Source: Mariannaea sp. PMI_226
Taxonomy: Eukaryota > Ascomycota > Sordariomycetes > Hypocreales > Nectriaceae
Direction: 5' to 3'
DNA: 64,000 nt
Assembly (NCBI GenBank): GCA_024336345.1
Contig: JANFOG010000003.1
Span: forward strand, 4,160,501 to 4,224,500
Below the pieces are notes generated by a model. That model was not told the origin of the DNA. It searched no databases and worked only from the letters and a program-made list of their open reading frames with translations. The position numbers and the translations under genes were made by a program. Positions 21,760 through 33,897 of this stretch are shown in pieces. Positions within the stretch are counted from its first letter, which is position 1. The number at the start of each line of letters is the position of its first letter.

Positions 21760-22489
21760 AATGTATGTGGCACAATGAATCTAATCCGATGCGCTGCCAA
21801 GCCATATTTGGCTGTATTGCAGCCTCCCAGACTTCCCCCTTCTTCCACCCGGTCGGCCCATTTCTACTACGTATATGTGCTCCGCAATGACATACTACCT
21901 ACATGTGACAGAAGTGCCCAACTAGCGACAGTCAGGTGAGACTGGGCTCATGCGAGGCAACTCCGATGCCCTTGTTGGCGGTGGGTCTCTATTTGCAAGC
22001 TCGGCAAGTGCGGGTGCTGCTCAATCAGTTGATGCGCAATTTCCCGGGTACCCATCACGTTTGAGTCAGTTCCGTTCCCCTAAGATCTAATGGCTTGTAG
22101 ATATGCGAAAAGTGTTACTCTCTGCATGGCTACAGCCTCGCTGTGGCTGTTTGGTAGCATTTATAAAGCCAAGAAGATAAAAGCAAAATGAAATGCAAGA
22201 ACACTGAAAGAAAGATTCTGTCTACCTTCCCCCTTCCTCGTCGAGCTGACAATGGAAACACAGCGCACGTCGGCCATGAGCGTCGCCAAGGTGATGGGCA
22301 CAACCACCCTGTCTTCCATCCAGGATTCGAACCAACATGAGGGACTCCTTACCAGACTGTCGGGACGCCTCTGCAACATAGAAAAGAGCCTGGTCTAGCA
22401 AAGGGAAACAATCTAACGCATTCCCCTTCTTTCTCAGAATCTTTTTGCTCTCTTTCTCGACACGAGCGATCAGTCAATTGTTCCCTGAA
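21760..22489. other. Intergenic, no gene recognised
   Basis: Short unsupported frames only. A GGATTCGAACC-like box near 22320 resembles a tRNA T-loop, but no cloverleaf can be built around it. Confidence 0.35.
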
Positions 22490-23382
22490 ATGGCCGGAAG
22501 TCGAAGCCGAAGAAACCAAGGTCAGAACCAAGGTCAGAACCAAGGTCAGAACCAAGGTCCGCGCCACGGTCCGCGCCAACGTCAGAACCAAGGTCCGCGC
22601 CAAGGTCGGTACCAAAGTCGGACAGAAATTCGGGCACAGAATTGGCGCTCCAAGCGAGAAAAGGACCTGAAGGGCCGGACTGTGAATGAGCAACCCATCC
22701 GCTCAGTTGGGCCAGCAAAGTGGTCGTTTCCGCCATCGCTGATCGAATCTTCCAACGAGATGATTACTATTCCAAAAGCCGAGTAGGCTCATCGTCCGAA
22801 AAATTTGATGAAAGGAGCTAACTTATGGCATGGCAGTCTTTTGTGGTTTCTTTACCAGCTGCTCGCAGGCTACAAGGAGATGGGAGAAATGTATGCTAAT
22901 CTGAGAAGGGATGATTACAACTGCTAACATAAATCTTCTGTTCAGGGTCAAAACACTTTCGGATGACCAAGAAGCTAGGTGCGTATTCGCAGAAAGATTC
23001 GGGGAGTGATGTTCTTTTCTAACGGCAAAATCAGATGTGAGCAACAGCAAGAAGAGTATGGTTCCATGATTCCTGAGAGTACACTAGGCAGCTAACATGA
23101 CGGCAGCTTGCTAAAAGTTTTTCAAGGGTGGGTGACAGGTCCGCCAAACCCCGTGGGCATTTGCAAAACTGACCTTTTCATAGATTTCAGGAAAGACTTG
23201 ATGATATCAAGTGTGGTATGAGGTATCAGCAGGACTTGCTCAGGCGATATGAGAACCTCCACAAGGGGAGCAATTATAGCGCCTACGACGCAGTAGGTAT
23301 TGGGCCTGGCGACGACGCGCGACGTTCAAGCCACTCGATCCAAGATGTGTTTGAGTATGGTGGAAAGATGGTTGGTTTATAG
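22490..23382 (+). CDS. Small coiled-coil protein with micro-exons, 206 aa
   Basis: Six exons join in frame: 22490-22782, 22837-22890, 22946-22978, 23035-23055, 23107-23127 and 23184-23382. All five introns are 51-56 nt and four show CTAAC or CTGAC branches. Exons 3, 4 and 5 are only 33, 21 and 21 nt. The N-terminus has four NQGQ repeats from a 12-bp DNA repeat and is Arg/Gln-rich. From the second exon onward the protein is a likely coiled coil (LLWFLYQLLAGYKEMGEM, FQERLDDIK, QQDLLRRYENL) ending in a short Gly/Asp tail. No signal peptide. It is the first of several small coiled-coil proteins in this window. Function unknown. Confidence 0.65.
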
Positions 23383-23659
23383 AGTGTTGTAAATGTTGGT
23401 AAAAAGAAGGCTGTTTCTTGGGATCGTACTGTACTGCAGCTTCTTGCACCCATCTATTAGTACATGTGTGTGGCTCGCGAGTTTAGCCTAAAGAGATGAT
23501 CGTGTTAACAGCTTGAAAGGTTCAGTTTTGGACGATTATGTATTGGCATCGCCCTCGGCCACAACCTGATCTACCATTCATGTACTAGCAGCGCCCGGTT
23601 TTCAGATAGCTATAAAACGAGGAACAATTCGGCTATTGACCCTCCTTAACAGGACTGTA

Positions 23660-24040
23660 ATGAAACGAGTTGGTTTACGAAAGCGATTATCGCACCTGTT
23701 TGCTAAGAAGCAACGGCATGACCGCGGTCCGGGGGCACGCCAGGGAACCCGTACCAAGGCATCATCAGCTCGACCCAGACAAGGGGCATCAGCACCAGAA
23801 CCACGGATGAATGGGTTGAGCATGTCTCCACACGCCGTGATGGTAGACCTCACACGACAAAATGGGAGGATTAGGGAGAAGTTGGCTTCATCTAAGGGCT
23901 TGGCCCACGACGTATTAACACCCTTCATTGCGTTGACGGAATTTCACTGCAGCGAGCTCCTGCATGTTGTCGAGGAATGCGACGCCAGGATGGAGCTGGC
24001 CAATTCTAGGTGGAAACTCGACAACCCAATCACCGAGTAG
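23660..24040 (+). CDS. Small coiled-coil protein, 126 aa
   Basis: ATG at 23660 was chosen because the upstream part of the frame lacks a better start. The first 50 residues are highly basic (RKRLSHLFAKKQ) and could bind nucleic acid or act as a nuclear signal. The C-terminal 60 residues form a likely helix with the pattern N-x-R, DVL-x-P, FH-x3-L and ELAN. The same spacing is seen in the protein at 37695-38120, so the two are probably paralogues. It lies 280 bp after the micro-exon coiled-coil gene, on the same strand. Confidence 0.5.
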   Translation: MKRVGLRKRLSHLFAKKQRHDRGPGARQGTRTKASSARPRQGASAPEPRMNGLSMSPHAVMVDLTRQNGRIREKLASSKGLAHDVLTPFIALTEFHCSELLHVVEECDARMELANSRWKLDNPITE

Positions 24041-25328
24041 TTGACAGGCATGAGTACGCGCATGGAGCCCTGGGGTCTTGTAATCAATTGGGTGGAGAGT
24101 AGGTGGAGAAGTCGACGGAGATGGTGGCATGGCTGAACATATTCCTAAATGGAATACTCAGCTAATCTACTATGAACTTAGTAATTTGATTGGCTCTTGT
24201 TTTGAATTCTTCAGTACATTTTTTCCAAAATTATCAGAAATGATTTCATGTCGGTTTCTTTTATATTCATCGCTAAATACCTTGACAAAAGCCTTCGAGC
24301 GACCAAAAATAACGCAATAATTGAGGGCGGACCTAACGAACCCCCCCTGTATCGGACCAAACAGGTATGCATCTGCGTCCTTCCACGCCATGCTGTTCTC
24401 AGCTTAGCCGGAGTGGATTACTATCCGTACGAGCGAGTTGTCTTTTGCATCGTCTGACCTCCCAGTCTTGCCTCACTCCCATTCACAGCCTGGTACTTGG
24501 GACTGTGCATGGTGCGCTAGCCACCCGCAGAAATCATTTGTGATTTCATCTGTTGTCTGCAGGATGCTTGGTCGAGGTTAGGGACAGGCATCATCCGGGC
24601 TTCCGTCTAAAACTCACCTGTCGTTGTTTTTCTGGATTCTATACAGCTGTCAATAAAAGGTTTGTCTACTTTCGGTAGGGTTGCATACGTGGCTGCCGCT
24701 TTTTCATCTCGCCTGGGCCGCAATCGCCATATTTAGCAAACAACCGTCAAGTCAGGCCGGGATCAGGTACCTCTTGCTTTGATCAACCATTGCTTTGAAT
24801 TTACTATGGTCTAGCTGTTAGGGGTCGAATGACAGTGGAGGAAGGCTCAGAGAGTTGCATACTCGGCTGTCTTCCCCTTTTCTGCCTCCACCAGACGACA
24901 CAGCGTCTGAATTGAAGTGGACTCGCTCGCTGTTGTAGCGGGGCGATGGTCTAGCCTTTCAGAGCCACTGGAGCTCATGGTGTCAGGAGATAAGATGTTC
25001 TGAAAGAGGAGAGATGGGAGGAAACGCTCGTTGTCCGAAATGTGAATCATCGTCCTGACCAGCCTTTTTCTCAGCTTTATATCTGCCACAGTCGATCCGA
25101 CAGTTTGGTACGGCTAGAGGCAGCCTGGTTGACTGTTTTCAGCAACCAACACATCTCCACAGAAGGAGGGAGGACAATTACGGGTATGATGTGCACCCCC
25201 AAAACAACCGCCGACACACATTTCTTCAGCAGCTCCGTGTACGGGATGATTACGATCCACAGCGGAAACCTCGCTGCAGTTTTCGTCTAAACGGCGGGGA
25301 ACTACCAAGACTGCTGATCCCACTTGGA
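24041..25328. other. Intergenic, no firm gene
   Basis: About 1.3 kb. The frame 24847-25089 (minus) is Ser/Leu-rich with no supporting features, and those at 24129-24457 overlap each other. I see no gene that can be supported. Confidence 0.4.
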
Positions 25329-28300
25329 CTACTTCGTAGACCTGTTGGACAGCTTGCGACGCTTTGCCCCCAATTCAGATGCGACGTCAAGACGTGGTCG
25401 TTTGCGATCAGCGCCGCTTGCCCCAAACCACGGCTCGAGCCCTTGCTGTTCGGTGAGCCTGTCTACTGTGAAAGGTGAGCCACCAATGTTGCAAGCAGAG
25501 TCAGAAATGCCGGATTCTTCGCAGAGCAAGACCTCGAATCGATCTTCGCGGTTAGCCAGATGGAACGTGATCTCCTGACGAAAGTTCCCCTCCCATTGCA
25601 CCATATCGCATTGACGGAAGCTACTGAGTACATCCTGGCCGTCGCAGCGGAAGAATGCGCCAGACTGGTGGAGCTGCTCCATGAATAACAGGAATTCGGG
25701 CGTCCCAGCTCGCAATCGACACGAGATATGCCCGACGCAGTCATAGGAGCCGTTGGCATATCGAGGTGGTTGAGCCGGATCCAGCTCAAATAGGAACAGC
25801 TCGGCTCGGATTCGCCGAGCTAGTCGCTGTATCAAAGCGGAACCCATCGTGGCCTTGCGGGCGAGCGCGGCTGTCTCGCTGATGTGGCTCACATCGTCGA
25901 GAGAGGGTTGCTGGCCGTGGAATTCCAGGTCGAACCTGAAAACTTCCCCTCCTTCATCAAGTGCTTGGGGTTGTTCTGGTTGCTTGCACACGGCCTGGAT
26001 CAGGCGCGCGGGATACCACGCGTTGGGGTTGTACCTAGGCCTCCCAAAACCCGTTCCTAGAGAGACCACGATGCTGGGCTTGCCTGCTGTCGGAAAGAGT
26101 GCAGACGCTTCCTTTATGGCGATGGGTGTGGGGTTGTTGAACGTGAGTCCACCATCCTGGAAGGTACCGACTCCATCGATACGGTAGGACTGATAAAAGC
26201 TAACCAGGAGTTAGAACAGCAATGGCAAGCGTGACCGAAGACGGCCGCCGTGGTTTGCTTACTACGGAGCTGCTATGCAGCATCGCAATCTGTTGAGCCA
26301 TGTCAGCAACGACATGCGTCTTGGGGAGAGGTATACTCACATCGCCCACAACGGAACACTCCGGAATCGGCGTTCATCTGGACAGAGAACCTGATAGCCT
26401 GGCAAGGTAGAAGATGTCAGTGATGTCTCGCCAGTGACTGCTCTTATGTGGGCCGTAACAGCCGGGAGGTGGGTAGGTAAAGGTGAGGTTTACTAACCGC
26501 AGCCGGGATCCCGATTCCCGATTCCGTTGTAATTGGTAGCGATAAAGGTGCTCGTGTCGTGCGTGGTGGTTAGCGTGACAGCGACCATCGCACCCATCCG
26601 GCTTGCTTCGTGAGAATCCATTATGCTGCGCTTCGGGCCGTACACGTCTCGCTGCATCATCTCGAGCTGTTTAGACGAATACTTACCATCCGCAACCAAC
26701 GAAACGAGGAAGTCCAGCATATTGGAAACGAAAGGGAGTCCTCCGAAGATGAACAGGACCAGTCGGAGGAAAAAGTGCCGTTGGAAGGCGAGGAAAACGG
26801 CTACGTGAAGGTATTGCAGACAGTCGTCCACAGACCAGCCATTGACGAACAGAGCGCACACGGCCATCGCCCCTATCTGGGTCAGCACCAGTCACGACAA
26901 TCTTCGGAAGTCGAGATGTAGTTATCACCAGAGCTGGTCCCGACGGCCACGTCGAAGTTGCGTTGCACCGGATAGGGCAGACCAACTGCGTTTTGCAGTG
27001 CGCGCAGGTTCTCTAGAGGGACAAGCGCCCGAGCACCTCCGCCGTCGATACTGAGGACGCGAGCCCTGGCCGTGGGCGGTTTGATGCGAACGATTTGGCC
27101 TTCCGTCTTGGTATCGCAGAGGATACACGCGTCGACGTGATACACATTTGGATCCTCACCGGCACAGGGATAGAAGACAGTCACGCAAGATTGACAAATA
27201 GAGTGGATGCACCCTAGAAGGGCATACTGAGGTCTACGGCAGGAACAGACCAGACAAGTTCCGTCAGACTGGATCTTCTGCCACCTGACCCCCGCGCGAG
27301 CCAGATTTAGACGGTGAAGAGTGACCGACGACGATCCAAGTGATAAGTATTCGTCGAACTGACTCACCAATTCCTTCTCAACGAGATCTGTGAAAGCGGA
27401 TGAAGAGGTGATGCTTCGGGTTCTCTCAGACGACCAGCGCTCGAATGCTTCGATGCAGGGGTCGCGGAAGAGCGTGCGGAAGACATCCAGAGGATGGAAC
27501 GCTGCAGACCTTGATTAGTTCCCGTGTGCTGTAGATGCAGCAAACTTACGATGGGCGCCTGGAGGGTACTGGTCGAGGAGAAGACTTGACGAAATCAAGG
27601 GTATCATGGACGCAAGCATGCCACTGAGTCGGCCATCACCTGTTTTGTCATTCAGCGTGTCGTCAAGGCTGAGCACATGTGCGAGGTGCGAGGCGAGTTC
27701 AGGCGCCACCTGCTGGCTGCCCCGAGACGCCTTGATCAGATCTATCGGCTGCGGGCCCATACTAGAAGCCATTGCTGGACTACTAACACTCGAGCACAGG
27801 AGCCTCGAGCTATGCCGTGCCGATAGGAGATACCCCCGTTGCTGTCGCGCGTTCTGAACCAGACTCAAACTGGCTACGAGTTCCTTCTGCAAGGCCTGAA
27901 TGGATGTTGTGGTGGGTGGCGCTCGACACGGAGCCTCTGTACTCGTGTCAGAAAGACATACGACTTGAATGCGCTGGAAACACCGAGTTGGCTCTGTATC
28001 ACGGATCATCTGGTCTACGGCGGCCTGCATTTCTTCTTCCTGTCCCTGACTGACGACCAGCATCAATCGAGGCTGGATGGGACAGGTAGAAGCCAAACCT
28101 TTTTCGAACCATGCTCTCAACCGTGGTACTGCACAGTCGACCCCTCCGATGTCAGACACGAAGAGACAGACTACGTCCAGAAAAGGAAAAAGAAGTCTAT
28201 GATACACGTCATCAGCGATGGGAGCCACCCTGTCGCCTGGCTGCAGCATGGAAGCGCGCTGTTCGATGGTCTCATGGCATTGCCGCGGATCGCGGATTAT

Positions 28301-28612
28301 AGGAAGTCTGTTGTGCGACGGCAAGTCTCCATCTGCTACGATCACCGGTCTCTGGGCGTCGTTGCTCAGCGAGCAAACGGTCAGATGAATCTCTCCATGG
28401 CTCCTCCGGCATTTGGTCGGAGGAAGATCCACGCCTAGCCGGCGAAGCGCCGCCGCCTTATGGCGGTTACCTAGTAGTAGTACGAATCCCACTGGTTCCT
28501 CTGGGTGCGCAAGGTCATTGAGGAGTCGCATGGGTCGGTCAGATGCCTCTACGATCACTTCACTTTTATTCTTTCGGAGTCTTATCCATCTAGTGTGGTT
28601 GCAAGAAGCCAT
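25329..28612 (-). CDS. Patatin-like phospholipase with RING-type finger, about 988 aa
   Basis: Six minus-strand exons join in frame: 28612-27550, 27501-26929, 26872-26498, 26398-26341, 26289-26263 and 26199-25329. Introns are 48, 56, 99, 51 and 63 nt, and exon 5 is only 27 nt. Residues 1-354 form an N-terminal region typical of large fungal patatins, function unknown. Residues about 437-483 carry a C3HC4-like RING finger. The patatin domain follows, with the oxyanion loop DGGGAR (about 508-513), nucleophile motif GTSSG (about 543-547; Ser is catalytic) and DGGL (about 714, catalytic Asp), then VVSLGTGFG. All catalytic parts are present, so it should hydrolyse lipid acyl esters. An NLS-like KRRK lies near the end. 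Patatin-like proteins are frequent cargo of fungal Starship elements. Confidence 0.85.
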
Positions 28613-28657
28613 GGTGTTGTGATAACTAAGGCCAGAGTCAGAAATCCGAGCGAGAAG

Positions 28658-28669
28658 GTCTTATATAGC
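28658..28669 (-). promoter_or_regulatory. TATA-like box of the patatin gene
   Basis: Reads AGCTATATAAGACC on the minus strand, about 50 nt upstream of the ATG at 28612. The distance to the ATG is short but compatible with a very short leader. Confidence 0.4.
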
Positions 28670-28943
28670 TGTGCCAGTTATCAAAAGATCGGTTTATGGC
28701 CAGTCAAGCTTAAGGGCAAGTTCCGGACGAAGTCCATTTTATGACCGGAGTCTCTAATTTGAAATAAGCGATATGGACACAAACACATCTGGTGTTAGTC
28801 CATCATCCTTGTGATAACAAGGTTGGAAACAAAACTGGCCACCTCCAACCCACAATCCGAAACTGTCATGCCCGTGAATGAATACCACGATCAGTACCAT
28901 TTTACAACGTGCTTTCATGATCTAAACCTCCTTTTATTGTCAA

Positions 28944-29423
28944 TTAATAGTGAATAATGAACCGGGAGTTGTCAACGCTTACATCGTCTTCCTCGGTCCG
29001 GCGTCTTTTCGCCTGCCGTCTCAGAGCCAACTCGTCTGCCTCGATTGGCGGTGCCGGCCTGCCGGATTGCGAGCCCATATCATTCGTTTGTGGTTTCGAG
29101 CGCTCACGCGGAGGCGGCTCTGCCGATGGAGATACGAATTGGGGCTCCAAGATCTGAGCTGGCGACCCTGTTAGACGCTGCGACGTTTGGGCTAGTTCCT
29201 GCTCCAAGACCTCAATGACCTTTTTCTGTGTTTCTACCATCTCCTGTAAAGCTTGCTGGTGAGCTTCCTTCTCGTCCAGCTGAGCTTTCAGGTTCCTGTT
29301 CACGCATCTGTACTGATCCGCTTCAATAGCTCTGGACTCTGCATAAACACGAGACTGTTCGACGGACACGCTGAGGCGGTGGAGGATAGCGGCCAGAACC
29401 GTGGATGTGTGTGAATTTGCCAT
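28944..29423 (-). CDS. Small coiled-coil protein with nuclear-type tail, 159 aa
   Basis: Single minus-strand exon from ATG 29423. Residues 10-90 form a continuous coiled coil rich in Glu/Gln/Lys with Leu/Val at heptad positions. The remainder is Pro/Ser-rich with a basic cluster RRQAKRRR near residue 137, a likely nuclear signal. No known domain. Its size and layout match the other small coiled-coil genes here. It is divergent from the LysM gene at 29803, with which it shares a 380-bp intergenic region. Confidence 0.6.
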   Translation of the reverse strand: MANSHTSTVLAAILHRLSVSVEQSRVYAESRAIEADQYRCVNRNLKAQLDEKEAHQQALQEMVETQKKVIEVLEQELAQTSQRLTGSPAQILEPQFVSPSAEPPPRERSKPQTNDMGSQSGRPAPPIEADELALRRQAKRRRTEEDDVSVDNSRFIIHY

Positions 29424-29802
29424 AGGATCACTTCTTCCGTAAATATGTGCAATTCACAGCACTGTATATGCGTGCGTGTCGTGGACTGAATGTAACGACA
29501 AGCCCCTTTTATGGCTCCTAGCGGGTGAGGGGCGGAGTGACTTATTCAACGCAAGAGGGCCAAATGCGATGCAGCAGCGACTTGAAAGCAATACCTCTAC
29601 CGGCTCGAAGAGCCCGAAAGCGATTCTCGCAAAGTTCCCCAAGATGTGATGCAACCGCTCAGACCTGACTGATCAATAAGCGGACTATCAAGCCATCGGA
29701 ATACGAGTATGGTTCTGGCTTTCATCTCAAACTCCGGCTCAGTGACGTCGTTGTGCCGCCACATGGGGTACTATAAGAAGCGTGTGATGGCCCGTCGCAA
29801 GC

Positions 29803-30933
29803 ATGGCAAAAGCCCCAAAAATGCTTTTACCACTCCTCCTTCTCCATGCTGCTCTCACACGCGCATTCTGTACCGAGATTGCTCTCTGGGTGCCATGGAA
29901 AGATGATACTGTTGATAAAGTTGCCAGCGTGCTCCACCTAGAAAACTACCAGACCCTCGTAGAGTTGAACCATGGTCTCGATGTCGGCTATATCCAGCGT
30001 GGGGAGAGCTACACCGTGCCTTACACCAGTGTCGATCCGCCGGCAACTTGGGTAACAGTAGACGAATGCACACATTTGCTGCTGCTGACCGCCGCCTCGG
30101 TGGCTAGCCCTTCGGCCCGCACGACGTCAGGAGCTGTGAAGACCCCAGCACGGTCCACACTCGAAACTAGAGCTCGCAATACAGGGAAGGAGACAAACAG
30201 CGATATGGCCTCTTTGAAAACTTCAGGAACCTCAGAAACGTTGCTAACCCAAACATCACGGGCCAAGGGCCCAGAGAAGGCCTCTTCCGATGGTAGTGGT
30301 GATTCAACCACAGGGCTGGATGGGTCTTCGCCAACACCTCGCGCCACAACAACAGATCTTAGTACCGCAGTTCAAGAAGGCACAAAGACTGCCACTCACT
30401 TGGTGACAACGGCTTTGACACCCAGCGGGGCCAGAACTATAACGGCCACTGAAACCACCACCTTGACTGTTACCAAAGCCACTGTCACCACTATCACAAA
30501 GACTGATACGGAGGCCGTGACGAAAACAGTAACTGAGGATCATTCGACTTGTGCTTCGTCTGCTTCGTCGGTGTCGTCATTGGTTTGTCATCCAGATGGC
30601 AGTCAAAGTCCTGGCGGTTCCCACTACACTGGCGAGGAGAAATTAGATACATACGCCAGGCAATTCTGCGAAGAAGTAAAAGATGTTTCTCTATCAGAGA
30701 ACTTCGAAAGTGTCCAGATCATCTACGGGGGAAGCAAGGAGATGTACATCTTCACCGTATCCTGGGTCCCAGGTTGTGATGGAGACGAACAGAGTGTGTC
30801 CGAGGCGGGAGAGGTGTGTTACAATACACTTGTAGCGAATTGGAAAGACTGCAATAACAGAGGCCAAGGCGGGGGAAAAAGAAGCGGCTGTGTTGTGTGG
30901 ACGTATCGTCCTGGAGCTATCAACGATGATTAG
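29803..30933 (+). CDS. Secreted LysM-type protein with Ser/Thr-rich linker, 376 aa
   Basis: The N-terminus has a hydrophobic signal peptide (about residues 7-22). A LysM-like module follows (about 34-75; DTVDKVASVL, LNHG and the terminal YTVPY). Residues 90-250 are a Ser/Thr-rich, probably O-glycosylated linker with TATETTTLTV-type repeats. The C-terminal 100 residues are a Cys-containing domain with FCEEVKD, SWVPGCDGD, WKDCNN and GCVVWTY; I have seen this type of ending on fungal secreted proteins near chitinases but cannot name it. LysM modules bind chitin oligomers. Placement 500 bp before a chitinase on the same strand suggests a shared role in chitin handling, either self-wall remodelling or attack on other fungi. 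Confidence 0.7.
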   Translation: MAKAPKMLLPLLLLHAALTRAFCTEIALWVPWKDDTVDKVASVLHLENYQTLVELNHGLDVGYIQRGESYTVPYTSVDPPATWVTVDECTHLLLLTAASVASPSARTTSGAVKTPARSTLETRARNTGKETNSDMASLKTSGTSETLLTQTSRAKGPEKASSDGSGDSTTGLDGSSPTPRATTTDLSTAVQEGTKTATHLVTTALTPSGARTITATETTTLTVTKATVTTITKTDTEAVTKTVTEDHSTCASSASSVSSLVCHPDGSQSPGGSHYTGEEKLDTYARQFCEEVKDVSLSENFESVQIIYGGSKEMYIFTVSWVPGCDGDEQSVSEAGEVCYNTLVANWKDCNNRGQGGGKRSGCVVWTYRPGAINDD

Positions 30934-31261
30934 TCCTCACGGGCACTTTTGTCTTTTAGATCTGTATCATCCTTAAAAATCGCGAATAATAAGAACGGGA
31001 TCCATGTGCTACTTTCTCGAGTTGTAAACATCAAAGTTCTGCGATGTTAGATTTGGTCGTACCCGACAGCCTTCCTCCAAGCTGAGCTGCAGAAATGACT
31101 TGCCTAAGTGAGGTTGGCTTTGGCCGCAAGGTATGTTCATCACGTCCAGACTCTAGGCCATTAGGAGACACTCAAAGCCTCCAATACACTCCAGCTGGCA
31201 CTATCTGGCCAGACGCGAAGTATCTTCTTGGGTTCAATAGGTACAACTACCTCTCGCGGGC

Positions 31262-31285
31262 GGGGGGGGGGGGGGGGGGGGGGGG
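31262..31285 (+). repeat. Poly-G tract of 24
   Basis: An uninterrupted run of 24 G, preceded by GCGGGC, lies about 150 bp upstream of the chitinase ATG. Such runs can form G-quadruplexes and are prone to length change; the exact length may also be a sequencing artefact. Confidence 0.9.
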
Positions 31286-31434
31286 TCCAGTTTCGGCTCA
31301 CTCTGTGGTCTTATCATGGACCTGTTTCGGCACATTGCCCGGTTCCCTGTTTTGTTTGTTTCTTTTACTAAAAGCCCTGCCATCTATTGCATCAGCGCTC
31401 TCCCAGAACTATTTCACATGCATAACACTTCATC

Positions 31435-32905
<1,471 letters not shown>

Positions 32906-33097
32906 GTCTCAAGTATAATGTATGAGTATGCAGTAAGAGTTTATGGGTCAGAGCAAGATAGACAATGTAGTTCGCTTGTTCTCATAGCTTCGCATGAAAG
33001 AATCTTGAGCCCCAATAATGGCTGGCGGATGTCCTAATGTGCTCACAAGCAATACAAAGCTTACGTTAGATAAGAGTGAGAGAAAGTTTGTGCCAAT

Positions 33098-33110
33098 TTT
33101 TTTTTTTTTT
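33098..33110 (+). repeat. Poly-T tract
   Basis: About 13 T in the spacer between the convergent chitinase and Cdc25-like genes. It may be part of a 3' UTR signal but is otherwise unremarkable. Confidence 0.6.
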
Positions 33111-33264
33111 AGATCGGGGAACGATGGTTTGTGTGCTCAAATGAACGAAAAATTGGCTTCACATTATGTAGAGTACAGTATAGTAATCCGGCCTCGTTCT
33201 CCACCATCCAACACACGGTTTACGTCGATCCTTAGCCGAGAGCTCAAATGCTGAGGAACAGTCT

Positions 33265-33897
33265 TCAATTTCTTTTCCTTGTCTGCTGTGGAATAGCAGC
33301 TTTGAGTGGATTGTGAACTTTCTTTCTATCCTTAAATCGGGCTAGTTGCCGTTCTAGCAAGGGCGTCCAGTACCTTTCATCGGACATCTCGACGTAACTT
33401 TGAGGGATGCAGGAGGCAGGAAAGCTAGCAAAGAAATCTCGATATCCGCCATCTAAAACAAAAATACTCCCATAGGTAAGATGGGGGTAGCGGTCGATGT
33501 TGAGGTGTCTGTCATAGTCTCGAACATAGTCCGCCATCCGAGGAGCTCGATAGAGCGAATATTCGCAGTGAAAGATGAGCATAGCACCACCCCTTGGATT
33601 TTTGGGGTTCTTGAACAACCACTTAACAAGCTCAGCATGGTCATCGTAATTGAGCGCTCCGTTGATGTGACCGCCGTCATACTCATACTGAAATCGGCAG
33701 TCAATAATGTGCATCGGGGCCGAGAGGGAGCCGCGTGACCCATTCAAGATCTCCGCCAGAGTTGCTTTCGTGATTCTAGGGATAGCTTCGGTTGGCTTGG
33801 TAAAGTGATGTATGATCGGGTTTTCGGCGTCAGCCGCATCTGGTGCATAACGCGAAGCCGCTTTTCCACTCTCGCTTTTGATCGGTTCGCCAGCCAT
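33265..33897 (-). CDS. Cdc25-type M-phase inducer phosphatase, catalytic domain only
   Basis: ATG 33897 gives 210 aa; the frame is open further to 33954. The rhodanese-fold Cdc25 domain is complete: HIIDCRFQYEYDGGHINGALNY, then the phosphatase loop HCEYSLYR with catalytic Cys and Arg, then RAPRMADYVRDYDR, YPHLTYGSIFVLDGGYRDFF and PQSYVEM. Cdc25 (NimT in Aspergillus) removes the inhibitory phosphates on Cdk1 Thr14/Tyr15 and drives entry into mitosis. Normal fungal Cdc25 proteins have several hundred N-terminal regulatory residues that are absent here, so this looks like an accessory copy free of checkpoint control. No disabling change is seen. Convergent with the chitinase. Confidence 0.85.
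   Translation of the reverse strand: MAGEPIKSESGKAASRYAPDAADAENPIIHHFTKPTEAIPRITKATLAEILNGSRGSLSAPMHIIDCRFQYEYDGGHINGALNYDDHAELVKWLFKNPKNPRGGAMLIFHCEYSLYRAPRMADYVRDYDRHLNIDRYPHLTYGSIFVLDGGYRDFFASFPASCIPQSYVEMSDERYWTPLLERQLARFKDRKKVHNPLKAAIPQQTRKRN

Noticed and set aside
21500..21939. Three overlapping open frames over the 17-bp repeat
   Set aside because: Same artefact: each frame encodes a different repeat peptide, with no non-repetitive coding support.
22310..22335. GGATTCGAACC box suggesting a minus-strand tRNA
   Set aside because: The flanks do not pair as a T-arm and no acceptor, D or anticodon stem can be formed.
27606..28744. Plus-strand open frames of 60-199 codons within the patatin region
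   Set aside because: They are antisense shadows of the patatin exons, which have clear domain motifs and consistent splicing.
31095..31434. N-terminal part of the open frame containing a poly-Gly run
   Set aside because: It is created by the G24 tract; the chitinase signal peptide begins at the ATG at 31435, which fits the family and lies in the same exon.
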